Shown: in pieces, positions 10,045-18,742 of the stretch
Layout: each line of letters opens with the position of its first letter
Position numbering within the stretch: the stretch's first letter is position 1
Source: Francisella sp. LA112445
Lineage (GTDB): Bacteria > Pseudomonadota > Gammaproteobacteria > Francisellales > Francisellaceae
Direction of reading: 5' to 3'
DNA length: 64,000 nt
Assembly (NCBI RefSeq): GCF_012224145.1
Contig: NZ_CP041030.1
Coordinates: forward strand, 1,178,001 to 1,242,000
Notes under the pieces: generated by a model
What the model saw: only the letters and a program-made list of their open reading frames with translations
The model's database searches: none
What the model was told of the DNA's origin: nothing
Made by a program: the position numbers and the translations under genes

Positions 10045-10579
10045 ATTACTTAAAGAAAACCCCCTAATTCCTGTAGTTTCGGCAGATACTCTTGAAGAGG
10101 CAAATGATATAATCAAAAAAGTTAAAGAAAAAGGTCTTAATATAGTTGAGTTTACATTAAGAACTCCAAACTCTTTTGATGTTATTAGACAAGTCATTAG
10201 ATCTAATCATGATTTAATTATTGGTGTAGGAACTATAACGACTTTTGAACAATTCAGAAAGGCTATGTATCTTGAAGCTGATTTCTATGTTTCTCCTGGT
10301 AGTAGTCATGATTTACTAGACTTTGCTCGTGAACACAACCTTAAATATTTACCAGGTGCTATAACTCCTTTTGAAATTATGACTGCTATGAGCTATGGTT
10401 TTAAGACTGTTAAATTTTTTCCAGCTGAAGCATTTGGTGGAGTAAAGGTTTTAAAAAACTATAAGTTCGTATTTGCTGATGTAAAATTCTGTGCTACTGG
10501 AGGAGTTAATTCTCAAAACCAACAGGAATATCTAGATCTGGAGAATGTTATTGCGATAGGAAGTTCATCGTTAATATAA
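10031..10579 (+). CDS. eda: KDPG aldolase, shortened at the C-terminus
   Basis: A class I aldolase, KDPG -> pyruvate + glyceraldehyde-3-phosphate. The catalytic set is present: E40 and R44 in V-E-F-T-L-R-T, and the Schiff-base lysine K128 in V-K-F-F-P-A-E, spaced as in E. coli (E45, R49, K133). The protein ends at residue 182 right after I-G-S-S-S-L-I, whereas E. coli Eda (213) continues for about 25 residues with a terminal helix. The stop is TAA with a good ribosome site for uxaC just behind, so this looks like the natural end and not a sequencing break. It overlaps kdgK by 14 bases. Confidence 0.92.
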   Translation: MPIAKLLKENPLIPVVSADTLEEANDIIKKVKEKGLNIVEFTLRTPNSFDVIRQVIRSNHDLIIGVGTITTFEQFRKAMYLEADFYVSPGSSHDLLDFAREHNLKYLPGAITPFEIMTAMSYGFKTVKFFPAEAFGGVKVLKNYKFVFADVKFCATGGVNSQNQQEYLDLENVIAIGSSSLI

Positions 10580-10592
10580 AAGGAGAGAATAT

Positions 10593-12008
10593 ATGTTGAG
10601 CGATAACGTGTTAATGCCTATTGATAAACAAACAAGAGATTTAGCTCTTGAGATTTATCATCATATCAAAAATCTACCAATAATCAGCCCTCATGGACAT
10701 ACCGATCCTGCATGGTTTGATGAAAATAAACCCTTTGAAAATCCTGTTGAGTTACTTATAAAACCTGATCATTACATTTTTAGAATGTTTTACTCTCAAG
10801 GGCTAAGATTAGAAGATTTTGGTATTTCACGAAAAGATGGCAAAGCAGTTGAAACAGACCCTAAAGAGATATGGCAAAAAGTTGCCCAAAACTGGTATTT
10901 ATTTAGAGGTACACAGGTTGGTCTATGGTTTGATGCTCAATTAAAAACCGTATTTAACTATAACAAACCTTTTACACCTGAAACTGCTGATGAATTATAT
11001 CAGCATATTGATAACTGCTTAAAACAGAAAGAGTTTCTTCCTCGTAAAATATGTAATAGATTTAACATAAAAGCTATCGCAACTACTGATGATGTAGCTG
11101 ACGATTTAACACATCACCGAAATATTGCTAACTCTGATTTTGACTGTCAAATAATCCCCACATTTCGTCCTGATAGTGTTACAAACCCTGAGTTACACCC
11201 TGTTCATAAAAATATCAAAAAACTATCTAAAAAACTTAATACAAAAATTGATTCATATGATGACTTTATTAGAGTCCTAGCAGAAAGACGTGAATTTTTT
11301 AAAGCTAATGGTGCCACAGCTTCAGATCATGGAGTTACAGTGCCAAATACTTATGACTTAGATAAGACCGAACGTCGTAATTTATTTAAAAAAATTGTAT
11401 CTAATACGGCTTCAGCTAAAGAAAAACAGATTTTTAGTGGGCAAATGCTTACAGAAATGGCAAAAATGGCTACAGATGATGGACTTGTTATGCAAATCCA
11501 TGCTGGTGTTTTTAGAAACCATAATACAAGAATCCAAAGAAAATTCGGTAATGATAAAGGTTGTGATATACCTCTTAAATGTGATTATGTAAATGGTTTA
11601 TATCCTCTTCTAAATAAAGTAGGAAATAACCGTAATTTTAAAACAGTTTTATTTACAATGGATGAGTCAACATACTCACGCGAGCTAGCACCTCTAGCTG
11701 GGCATTATCCTAGTGTTTTCTTAGGTCCTCCATGGTGGTTTAATGATTCAGCTGAAGGGATGAAAAGATTCCGTCACGCTGTAACAGAAACTGCTGGTTT
11801 TTATAATTGTTCAGGTTTTATAGATGATACTCGTGCCCTATTATCTATCCCTGTTAGACATGATATAGCTCGACGTGTTGATGCTGTGTATCTAGCTGAG
11901 ATGGTACTTTTAGGTAGGATATCTAAGCAAGATGCCTTAGATATAGCTTATGACTTGACTTATACCCAATCTATTAAAATATTTAATATGAATATTAGGG
12001 AGAAATAA
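10593..12008 (+). CDS. uxaC: Glucuronate (uronate) isomerase
   Basis: A 471-residue UxaC of normal length (E. coli 470). The amidohydrolase-like metal motif H34-G-H36 lies in S-P-H-G-H-T-D-P, and the later W-F-N-D-S segment is conserved. Reaction: D-glucuronate <-> D-fructuronate (also D-galacturonate <-> D-tagaturonate). An AAAGGAG ribosome site precedes ATG 10593 at good spacing. In this operon it connects the glucuronate produced by inositol oxygenase to the UxuB-UxuA branch. Confidence 0.95.
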   Translation: MLSDNVLMPIDKQTRDLALEIYHHIKNLPIISPHGHTDPAWFDENKPFENPVELLIKPDHYIFRMFYSQGLRLEDFGISRKDGKAVETDPKEIWQKVAQNWYLFRGTQVGLWFDAQLKTVFNYNKPFTPETADELYQHIDNCLKQKEFLPRKICNRFNIKAIATTDDVADDLTHHRNIANSDFDCQIIPTFRPDSVTNPELHPVHKNIKKLSKKLNTKIDSYDDFIRVLAERREFFKANGATASDHGVTVPNTYDLDKTERRNLFKKIVSNTASAKEKQIFSGQMLTEMAKMATDDGLVMQIHAGVFRNHNTRIQRKFGNDKGCDIPLKCDYVNGLYPLLNKVGNNRNFKTVLFTMDESTYSRELAPLAGHYPSVFLGPPWWFNDSAEGMKRFRHAVTETAGFYNCSGFIDDTRALLSIPVRHDIARRVDAVYLAEMVLLGRISKQDALDIAYDLTYTQSIKIFNMNIREK

Positions 12009-12012
12009 TAAA

Positions 12013-13410
12013 ATGCAACCTCAACAAAAATCAGCTAAGTTATATGTAATTATAATAGTTGCTGTAGCAGCAATTGGTGGCTTACTATTTGGTTTTGATA
12101 CATCTATTATTGCCGGAGCAACACCATTTGTCCAAAAAGAATTTTCAGCTGAACACTGGCAGTTAGAGCTAGTCGTTAGTTTCTGTGTCTTAGGGGCATT
12201 CTTTGGCGCTCTTACAAGTGGTTATTTTACTGATAAGTTTGGTCGTAAGAAAGCAATGATTGCTACAAGCCTACTTTTTGTAATTGGTACTTTAATAGCT
12301 GCGTTGGCACCAAATATAGAAACTCTAATATTTGGTAGATTTATCTTAGGAGCTGCTATAGGTATTGCTTCATTTGCTGCACCTTTATTTATTGCAGAAG
12401 TTGCTCCTGCTTCTAAAAGAGGATCTTTAGTACTTTGGAATGGTGCTTTTCTTACTGGTGGGCAAGTTATTGCTTTTCTAGTTGATTATTATTTCACAAG
12501 TAGTGGTAGCTGGCGTGCTATGGTTGCTACAGGATTAATTCCAGCTATTTTACTTTTCATAGGCATGTGTTTTATGCCATATTCGCCTAAGTGGCTATTT
12601 TCTAAAGGTAAAAAAAATGAAGCTTATGAAACTTTGACTAAAATCCGTGAGACTGAACATGATGTTTCTGAAGAGTTATCTGCTATTAAAAATAATTTAG
12701 AAAATTCTAGTCGACTTAAATTCTCGGCTATATTTAATAAAACTGTTCGCCCTGTTCTTTATATAGGTTTAGCACTTGGTATATTTCAACAGTTCTTTGG
12801 CATAAATACCGTTATGTATTACGGACCATATATCATGTCAAATATAGGTTTTCAGGGTAATGAAATGAAGATGCTAATGACGCTATCTTTAGGTCTCGTA
12901 AACTTCATTGCTACAATCGTTACAATTATATATATAGATAGACTAGGTAGAAGAAAGTTCTTACTAATTGGATCTGCTATGGCAGCATTGAGCTTATTTA
13001 GTATGATTTATCTACTACATAATGTTACAAATGGAGCTACTGCAATACTAGCTTTGATATGCCTATTAATATATATAGTAGGTTACTGTATAAGTGTCGG
13101 ATCTCTTTTCTGGCTAATTATCTCAGAGATTTTCCCTTTAAATGTAAGAGCTTCTGCTATGAGTTTTGTTGCATCAATTCAATGGTTAGCTAATTTTGTT
13201 GTTGCAGCAACTTTCCTAACTATATTAACAAGCCTAGGAATATCATTTACCTTTGGAATATATGCTTGTATCGCAGCTTTAGCCTTTATTGTTACATATT
13301 TCTTTGTTCCTGAAACTAAAGGTGTACACCTTGAAACTATTGAGAATAATCTTAATCAAGGTGTGCCAACAAGATATTTAGGTAAAGATGATTATAAATT
13401 TACAAATTAA
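12013..13410 (+). CDS. MFS sugar-porter family permease, probable myo-inositol (or sugar):proton symporter
   Basis: A 465-residue 12-helix sugar porter. Family signatures are visible: G-F-D-T near helix 1, D-K-F-G-R-K-K between helices 2 and 3, D-R-L-G-R-R-K in the second half, and a C-terminal P-E-T-K-G. The family includes GalP, XylE, AraE and the inositol transporters IolT/IolF. It sits between uxaC and inositol oxygenase, 18 bases from the latter, so myo-inositol is the best inferred substrate; glucuronate, galactose or xylose remain possible. Confidence 0.87.
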   Translation: MQPQQKSAKLYVIIIVAVAAIGGLLFGFDTSIIAGATPFVQKEFSAEHWQLELVVSFCVLGAFFGALTSGYFTDKFGRKKAMIATSLLFVIGTLIAALAPNIETLIFGRFILGAAIGIASFAAPLFIAEVAPASKRGSLVLWNGAFLTGGQVIAFLVDYYFTSSGSWRAMVATGLIPAILLFIGMCFMPYSPKWLFSKGKKNEAYETLTKIRETEHDVSEELSAIKNNLENSSRLKFSAIFNKTVRPVLYIGLALGIFQQFFGINTVMYYGPYIMSNIGFQGNEMKMLMTLSLGLVNFIATIVTIIYIDRLGRRKFLLIGSAMAALSLFSMIYLLHNVTNGATAILALICLLIYIVGYCISVGSLFWLIISEIFPLNVRASAMSFVASIQWLANFVVAATFLTILTSLGISFTFGIYACIAALAFIVTYFFVPETKGVHLETIENNLNQGVPTRYLGKDDYKFTN

Positions 13411-13428
13411 TTTTTAAGGAGAAATACA

Positions 13429-14406
13429 ATGTCTCAAGCAGCAGAGAATACTTTTGGAGAATTTCGTAATTATACAGATAGTAAGTTCCAAGACCGCGTA
13501 GAAAGAACTTATCGAGAAATGCATATTAATCAAAATCCTGATTATGTTGCTCAAATGAAGGAGAAGTACTTTAAACTTGAATTAGGTAATATGGATGTTT
13601 ATGAAGTATTTAAACTTCTTGAAAATGTTCATGATGAGAGTGATCCTGACAATGATCTACCGCAAATTGAACATGCATATCAAACAGCTGAAGCTTGCCA
13701 AAATAAGTTTTTGAAAAATGACACTGAAATTAGAGATAACGCTTTAATTAGATCATTATTTAGAGATCATGAATGGCAAAGTCTTCCTAAAGTTTGGCAA
13801 GATTTCTATACAGAGAAACAAAGTTTAAGCAATTTATATAGCCATATAAAAGATTGGTCATGGTTTCCATTAGTTGGTTTTGTACATGATTTAGGTAAGA
13901 TCATGACATTACCTGAGTATGGTCAATTACCACAATGGTCAACTGTTGGAGACACATATCCAGTTGCTTGTCCTTTTGCTAATGCAAATGTTTTTTCTCA
14001 TAGAGAGTTTGTAAAAGAATCTAAAGATTATGAAAAATATAATTCACAATCAGAAACTCATTATGGAAAATATGAAAAAGGATGTGGCTTTGATGATGTT
14101 GATATGAGTTTTGGCCATGATGAATATATTTATAAAGTTTTTGAACAAGGTAGTGATATACCTTATGAAGGTTTATACCTTCTTCGCTACCATTCTTTCT
14201 ATCCTTGGCATACACCACAAACAGGTGGATTAGCATATCAAGAGCTTGCTAGTGAGAAAGATTGGTTATTACTACCTTTATTAAAAGCTTTCCAGAAAGC
14301 TGACTTGTATTCAAAATTACCTGAACTACCACCTAAAGAAGTTTTAGAGAAAAAATATACAGCCCTACTAGACAAGTGGGTTCCTAAGAAAAAAATAAAT
14401 TGGTAG
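13429..14406 (+). CDS. myo-Inositol oxygenase (MIOX)
   Basis: A di-iron oxygenase that cleaves myo-inositol with O2 to D-glucuronate. Similarity to animal MIOX is striking: D-E-S-D-P-D near residue 69, H-D-L-G-K at 153, V-G-D-T-Y-P-V at 173, M-S-F-G-H-D-E-Y at 226, H-S-F-Y-P-W-H at 255. All six iron ligands known from mouse MIOX can be placed: H82, H153, D154, H230, H255 and D292. At 325 residues it is longer than the mammalian enzyme (285), mainly through an extra segment between the first two ligands (about residues 91-145). It follows the permease by 18 bases with an AAGGAG site and is the last gene of the packed operon. MIOX is well known in eukaryotes and rare in bacteria. Confidence 0.96.
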   Translation: MSQAAENTFGEFRNYTDSKFQDRVERTYREMHINQNPDYVAQMKEKYFKLELGNMDVYEVFKLLENVHDESDPDNDLPQIEHAYQTAEACQNKFLKNDTEIRDNALIRSLFRDHEWQSLPKVWQDFYTEKQSLSNLYSHIKDWSWFPLVGFVHDLGKIMTLPEYGQLPQWSTVGDTYPVACPFANANVFSHREFVKESKDYEKYNSQSETHYGKYEKGCGFDDVDMSFGHDEYIYKVFEQGSDIPYEGLYLLRYHSFYPWHTPQTGGLAYQELASEKDWLLLPLLKAFQKADLYSKLPELPPKEVLEKKYTALLDKWVPKKKINW

Positions 14407-14460
14407 TATCTCTTTACCTTACAAACATTTAATCTATAAGTATTTCTAATAATGTTATCC

Positions 14461-14492
14461 TAATTAATACCAAAGCATTTTGATATTAATTA
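14461..14492 (+). promoter_or_regulatory. Strong inverted repeat abutting the start of the second GPH-like permease
   Basis: The left arm (14461-14469, TAATTAATA) pairs with the right arm (14484-14492, TATTAATTA). An inner CAAA/TTTG pairing (14471-14474 with 14479-14482) surrounds the four-base loop GCAT, and there is one C-A mismatch. The right arm ends on the A of ATG 14492. As RNA it would hide the translation start; as DNA it could be an operator. No T-run follows, so it does not look like a standard terminator. Function is inferred only. Confidence 0.45.
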
Positions 14493-15742
14493 TGTCATTG
14501 AAAAAAAAAGATATCTTTAATTACGCTTTTATTGCCCTACCCGTAGCATTTGCTAGTATTCCTATATATATCTTTTTACCTGATTATTACCATACAAATT
14601 ATGCTATAAATCTAACATTACTAAGCATTGTTCTATTTATACTTAGATGTTTAGACGCAGTACTAGATCCATTTATTGGTTGGTATTGTGATAGATTTCA
14701 TAAACTAAGTAAGATAAGCCTAGTTGTAGTTATACTGGCATTTATAATCGGTGTGTATATTATGTGTGTACCTGTATTTTCTAATAAAATATTGAACCTC
14801 ACAATAGGTATATTCTTATCGACATTTGCTTTTAGCTATATAACAATATTCTCTATTACAAAAGGTGCATTATGGTTAAAGGATGATAATAGTAAATCAA
14901 TAATAATTGGTGCTAGAGAAATCTCAAATATCATTGGTGTTTTGACAGCATCAGTATTATTGTCAATATTTTTGATCTATCTACCAAGTCAACGTGGCTA
15001 TTTTCTCTATGCAATTGTCTCAATTATTTTGATAATTATCTCTAGTATATTTTTCTTCAAATGGTTAGACAAAGCTAGCCTAACGGATAATAACACACAG
15101 AAAATATATAGTTTTAATATAAAAAACTACATCAGCCATTTTGATAAGCAAGGTGTCTTATTGTTCATTGTATATACAATAAGTGCTGTAGGTTCTACTC
15201 TGCCTGCTGTTACATTAGTTTTTTTTAGTAAATATGTTTTAGAGACTCCTGATTTTACTGGTGTATATCTTTTTACATATTTTTTAGGAGCTATTATATT
15301 TATTCCTATTATAAAAAAACTAGCCTTAGAATTTGGTATCTTAAAAATTTGGGCTATGGTATTGATACTTTACGCTTTAGTTTTTTCATTTGTATTTATT
15401 TTATCTGCGGGGCAATTTATAGCTTTTACACTAATTTGCCTATTTGCAGGAGCTGGATTAGCAGCAGAATTAATACTGCCAAGTATATTATTAGCTAAAT
15501 GGATAGATAGCTATCCTGAACGTAGGGATCTTGGAAATGGTTACTATGCAATTTTAGCTTTTATAGGTAAATTTAGCTTTGCCATAGCTACTATTATTAC
15601 CTTTCCTATTATTAGCTATTCAACTCCTGCAAATCTTGATACTATTCTAAGATTAATTTACTGTATATTGCCTTGTCTTGCTAAAGTTTTAGCAGCACTG
15701 ATAATTTTACTTTTTTATAAAAAAGTATTTAGTGAAAAATAA
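14492..15742 (+). CDS. GPH/MFS_2-family permease
   Basis: A membrane protein of 416 residues from ATG 14492 with about 12 helices. The segment L-R-C-L-D-A-V-L-D-P-F-I-G-W-Y is the GPH-family motif. A TTG at 14480 would add four residues but falls inside a hairpin. It lies 85 bases after inositol oxygenase on the same strand, so it may be read with the operon or have its own control. The substrate is unknown; a sugar, uronate or glycoside is likely. It ends one base before the convergent aspartyl protease gene. Confidence 0.75.
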   Translation: MSLKKKDIFNYAFIALPVAFASIPIYIFLPDYYHTNYAINLTLLSIVLFILRCLDAVLDPFIGWYCDRFHKLSKISLVVVILAFIIGVYIMCVPVFSNKILNLTIGIFLSTFAFSYITIFSITKGALWLKDDNSKSIIIGAREISNIIGVLTASVLLSIFLIYLPSQRGYFLYAIVSIILIIISSIFFFKWLDKASLTDNNTQKIYSFNIKNYISHFDKQGVLLFIVYTISAVGSTLPAVTLVFFSKYVLETPDFTGVYLFTYFLGAIIFIPIIKKLALEFGILKIWAMVLILYALVFSFVFILSAGQFIAFTLICLFAGAGLAAELILPSILLAKWIDSYPERRDLGNGYYAILAFIGKFSFAIATIITFPIISYSTPANLDTILRLIYCILPCLAKVLAALIILLFYKKVFSEK

Positions 15743-15743
15743 A

Positions 15744-16688
15744 TCATAAATCACTTTGAATATAGAGCCTTGCTGCTGAAAAGTCATAAATTGACTTAGT
15801 TTCTTTTAACTCCTTAAATCCCAAAATACAAACCACTCCTAGGAATTTACTTAAAGATTCTATATTTGCTGAAGTTGCCTTAAGATTAAATAACTGTAAT
15901 CTCTTTTGATAAAATGTGTTTAAAGGATTAAGTGTAAGACTAGCAATACTAGTATCAGCAACTGTAAGCGTTCCATCTGTTGCCTTAATTGTCTCTTTAG
16001 AGGTAGTTTTTAAACCAATACTCTTACTATATTCATCCGATACTGTAAGATCTGAAGTCCCTGTATCAAGCAAACAATTCACTGGAGAATTTTTATTAAA
16101 TGCTATTGGTATAATCTGATGTTGTGAAAGTAGTTTTGTTAGATTAATTAATAAATAATTATTAGCTTGTAATTTCTGACTAATTAGATAATGATTTTTA
16201 GGTGTTATCTGCCTAGTACTTAGATATATACTATTATTAGAGAAGTTTAATATAGCATTGTATTTATTTAAAAAATTAGTCCCTATAACAATAGTCGGAT
16301 ATTGCTTTTTTTTAGGCTGGTTAGTTATCCCAGCTTTGACATTTTTTAAAATAATATTACCAATTTTTATTCGCTTCAAAATCACATTATGATTAATACT
16401 TGTTTGACCTGCCATATTCTTTGAATGATTTAAACTATTGCCTTCTTTAAGCTTAAGCTGTTTAACAGCGCTATTAAAAATACTTATCCCATTAGAGCCT
16501 GTATCAAACAAAATATAAGCTTTGTTATTATTAATCTTTCCTATTAAATACGGAGCAGGAAAATTTTTATAATTATCAAGTAAGCTTAGTTTTTGATAGT
16601 CATATTTTCGTATCAGATAATTTCCTAAATCTTCTGCCTGTAAAGTGTTTATAAAAAAGCAGAGAATGATAATAATTAAAAGCCTCAT
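15744..16688 (-). CDS. Secreted retropepsin-like aspartyl protease with two DTG motifs
   Basis: A 314-residue protein with a signal peptide (about residues 1-18, ending L-Q-A). Two aspartyl-protease active-site motifs occur in one chain: D62-T-G-S and D208-T-G-T, about 146 residues apart, each followed by a retropepsin-like beta-rich stretch. The I-G-T-N-F-L segment (about 135-140) and I-L-G-F-K-E-L (about 288-294) match the glycine-containing motif late in each domain. Bacterial members usually carry one DTG and dimerise; two lobes in one chain resemble the pepsin layout. It should act in the periplasm. Substrate unknown. The gene is divergent from the DUF2975/XRE pair. Confidence 0.8.
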   Translation of the reverse strand: MRLLIIIILCFFINTLQAEDLGNYLIRKYDYQKLSLLDNYKNFPAPYLIGKINNNKAYILFDTGSNGISIFNSAVKQLKLKEGNSLNHSKNMAGQTSINHNVILKRIKIGNIILKNVKAGITNQPKKKQYPTIVIGTNFLNKYNAILNFSNNSIYLSTRQITPKNHYLISQKLQANNYLLINLTKLLSQHQIIPIAFNKNSPVNCLLDTGTSDLTVSDEYSKSIGLKTTSKETIKATDGTLTVADTSIASLTLNPLNTFYQKRLQLFNLKATSANIESLSKFLGVVCILGFKELKETKSIYDFSAARLYIQSDL

Positions 16689-16757
16689 ATTTTATATCCT
16701 TTATGATCTTAATTTATTGTTTCATTCTCTATAATAATACAAAAACTTACTGTTTAA

Positions 16758-16799
16758 CAATAATTTATTATTGAATAACAATATTTTTTAATATATATT
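16758..16799 (+). promoter_or_regulatory. Promoter with dyad upstream of the DUF2975/XRE pair
   Basis: A sigma70-type promoter is visible: -35 TTGAAT (16771-16776), a 17-base spacer, -10 TATATT (16794-16799). A perfect 7-base dyad CAATAAT-tt-ATTATTG (16758-16773) overlaps the first bases of the -35 box. This is where an operator for the downstream XRE-type regulator would be expected. Autoregulation is inferred and the region is very AT-rich, so chance dyads are common. Confidence 0.5.
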
Positions 16800-16876
16800 A
16801 CGAATAAAATTAAATAAATATTAAATTTAAACAGAAGATAAACTTTAATAATAACCTTTGCCCAAGGAGAATAAAA

Positions 16877-17404
16877 ATGGAAAAAATACAAAAAATCAGT
16901 AGATTATTTAAATGGATCTTATTCATTATTTTAATCTTTCAAATCGTAGCTGAAATATGGTATTCATTATATGGTGAATATAAATTTAGTTTTAATAACA
17001 CTACGATATATATGACAACCGAATACTTTTCAGAAAAGATCGTTTTTATTAGTAAATTCTTGTTATTTCTAATAGATCTGATACCGTTTGCTTTTGTGCT
17101 ATATATAATACTTATTTTAATAAACCTTTTTAATCAATACACAAAACTAGAAATATTCTCATCAAAAACTATTTCTTTATATAAAAAATTAGGATGGAGT
17201 ATAATTTGCTGGGTTATAACTTGTCTGATCTTAACACCAATAGAAGCTATTATTTATACTTATAATACAAGTGATCGTCAGATATACTTTGGAATTAATA
17301 CAGATGATATATATCACCTTGTAATTGGTGGTGGAGTTATAATAATTGCATATATAATGCAAAAAGCCAAAGAAATCTCTGAAGAAAATGAACTAACAAT
17401 CTAA
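16877..17404 (+). CDS. DUF2975 membrane protein
   Basis: A 175-residue protein with four predicted membrane helices (about 12-30, 55-85, 108-130, 145-163). Size and pattern fit DUF2975, a family of unknown function that is regularly encoded beside a small YozG-like XRE regulator, as here. An AAGGAG site sits 8 bases before the ATG. The molecular role is unknown; such pairs may form a membrane-linked regulatory unit, but that is inference. Confidence 0.75.
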   Translation: MEKIQKISRLFKWILFIILIFQIVAEIWYSLYGEYKFSFNNTTIYMTTEYFSEKIVFISKFLLFLIDLIPFAFVLYIILILINLFNQYTKLEIFSSKTISLYKKLGWSIICWVITCLILTPIEAIIYTYNTSDRQIYFGINTDDIYHLVIGGGVIIIAYIMQKAKEISEENELTI

Positions 17405-17421
17405 AAGGTATAACTTTAAAT

Positions 17422-17640
17422 ATGGCTATAAAAATTAATTTAGCAGCTATTATGGCAGATAAGAAAGTTAGATCAAAAGAATTAGCTCAAGCTATTGGAA
17501 TTACCGAACAAAACTTTTCTATACTCAAAAATCAAAAAGCTAAAGCAGTTAGGTTTTCTACATTAGAGGCTATTTGTAAATATCTCGACTGTCAACCAGG
17601 AGATATTCTTATATACCAAGATGATGAACTAAATCAATAA
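17422..17640 (+). CDS. Small XRE/Cro-type HTH regulator (YozG-like)
   Basis: A 72-residue protein that is essentially one helix-turn-helix domain: [17 protein letters not shown] (about 17-33) is the HTH core, and C-Q-P-G-D-I-L near 56 is the typical end of YozG-like regulators. It is encoded 17 bases after the DUF2975 gene and is likely cotranscribed. Its last 12 bases overlap the 3' end of the convergent ruvB. It probably binds near its own promoter. Confidence 0.85.
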   Translation: MAIKINLAAIMADKKVRSKELAQAIGITEQNFSILKNQKAKAVRFSTLEAICKYLDCQPGDILIYQDDELNQ

Positions 17641-18675
17641 ATTCTGTTGTTTATCTGAACTTAAATTTTCTGGGATTTTTAACTTAAAATGATTATATGC
17701 AATTAAAGTAGCTATTCTACCTCTTGCTGTACGCATTATATAACCTTGTTGAATCAAGTAAGGCTCAATAACATCCTCAATTGTACCTTTTTCTTCACTT
17801 AATGCAGCAGCTATAGTATCTAGTCCAACAGGACCTCCAGCAAATTTCTCAATAAGTGTTAGTAAGTATCTATGATCCATATGATCAAAGCCCACAGGAT
17901 CCACTTTTAACATTGTTAAAGCTTTGTCAGCTGTTTCATAATTTATTTCACCAGAGCCTTTTACTTGAGCGTAATCTCTAACTCGACGCAATAGTCTATT
18001 AGCTATTCTAGGAGTTCCTCTCGAGCGTTTGGCTATCTCTTGTGCCCCATCTTCAGTTATATCTAGCTCAAGTAACTTAGCTGAGCGATAAACAATCTTT
18101 GCTAAATCTTCAACCGAGTAAAACTCTAAACGCTGAATAATACCGAATCTATCTCTAAGAGGTGATGTGAGTAATCCTGCTCTTGTAGTAGCTCCTACTA
18201 ATGTAAATGGTGGTAGATCGATCTTTATTGATCTAGCAGCAGGACCCTCACCAATCATTATATCAAGCTGATAATCTTCCATTGCAGGATATAAAATCTC
18301 TTCAACAACTGGGCTTAAGCGATGAATCTCATCAATAAATAAAACATCATTTTCTTCAAGATTTGTTAAAAGTGCTGCTAGATCGCCCGCTTTCTCTAAT
18401 ACTGGGCCACTTGTTTGTTTAAGCTCAACACCCATTTCATTAGCTATAATATTTGATAAAGTTGTCTTACCTAAACCTGGAGGACCAAATATAAGTGTAT
18501 GATCAAGCGCATCATTACGAGATTTTGCAGCTTCGATAAATATTTCCATCTGCTCTCGAACTGTCGGTTGACCCTCATACTCAGATAAAGTCTTTGGCCT
18601 AATAGCTCTATCTATAACATTTTCATCATTACTCTGAACAGTATTTGCTGAAATTATTCTATCTGTTTCAATCAT
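17629..18675 (-). CDS. ruvB: Holliday junction branch migration helicase RuvB
   Basis: A 348-residue AAA+ ATPase of the RuvABC complex that drives branch migration of Holliday junctions. Walker A G-P-P-G-L-G-K-T (about 64-71), Walker B D-E-I-H-R, sensor motif G-A-T-T-R-A-G, and the C-terminal winged-helix with P-Y-L-I-Q-Q-G are all present. Length is normal. No ruvA or ruvC lies next to it in this window, so it is separated from its partners. The 3' end overlaps the convergent XRE gene by 12 bases. Confidence 0.97.
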   Translation of the reverse strand: MIETDRIISANTVQSNDENVIDRAIRPKTLSEYEGQPTVREQMEIFIEAAKSRNDALDHTLIFGPPGLGKTTLSNIIANEMGVELKQTSGPVLEKAGDLAALLTNLEENDVLFIDEIHRLSPVVEEILYPAMEDYQLDIMIGEGPAARSIKIDLPPFTLVGATTRAGLLTSPLRDRFGIIQRLEFYSVEDLAKIVYRSAKLLELDITEDGAQEIAKRSRGTPRIANRLLRRVRDYAQVKGSGEINYETADKALTMLKVDPVGFDHMDHRYLLTLIEKFAGGPVGLDTIAAALSEEKGTIEDVIEPYLIQQGYIMRTARGRIATLIAYNHFKLKIPENLSSDKQQNLLI

Positions 18676-18742
18676 ATCTTAATCTATAAATTATAGGTAC
18701 TTACACTAAAAGTATAACACTGTTATATATTTTATCGTAAAA

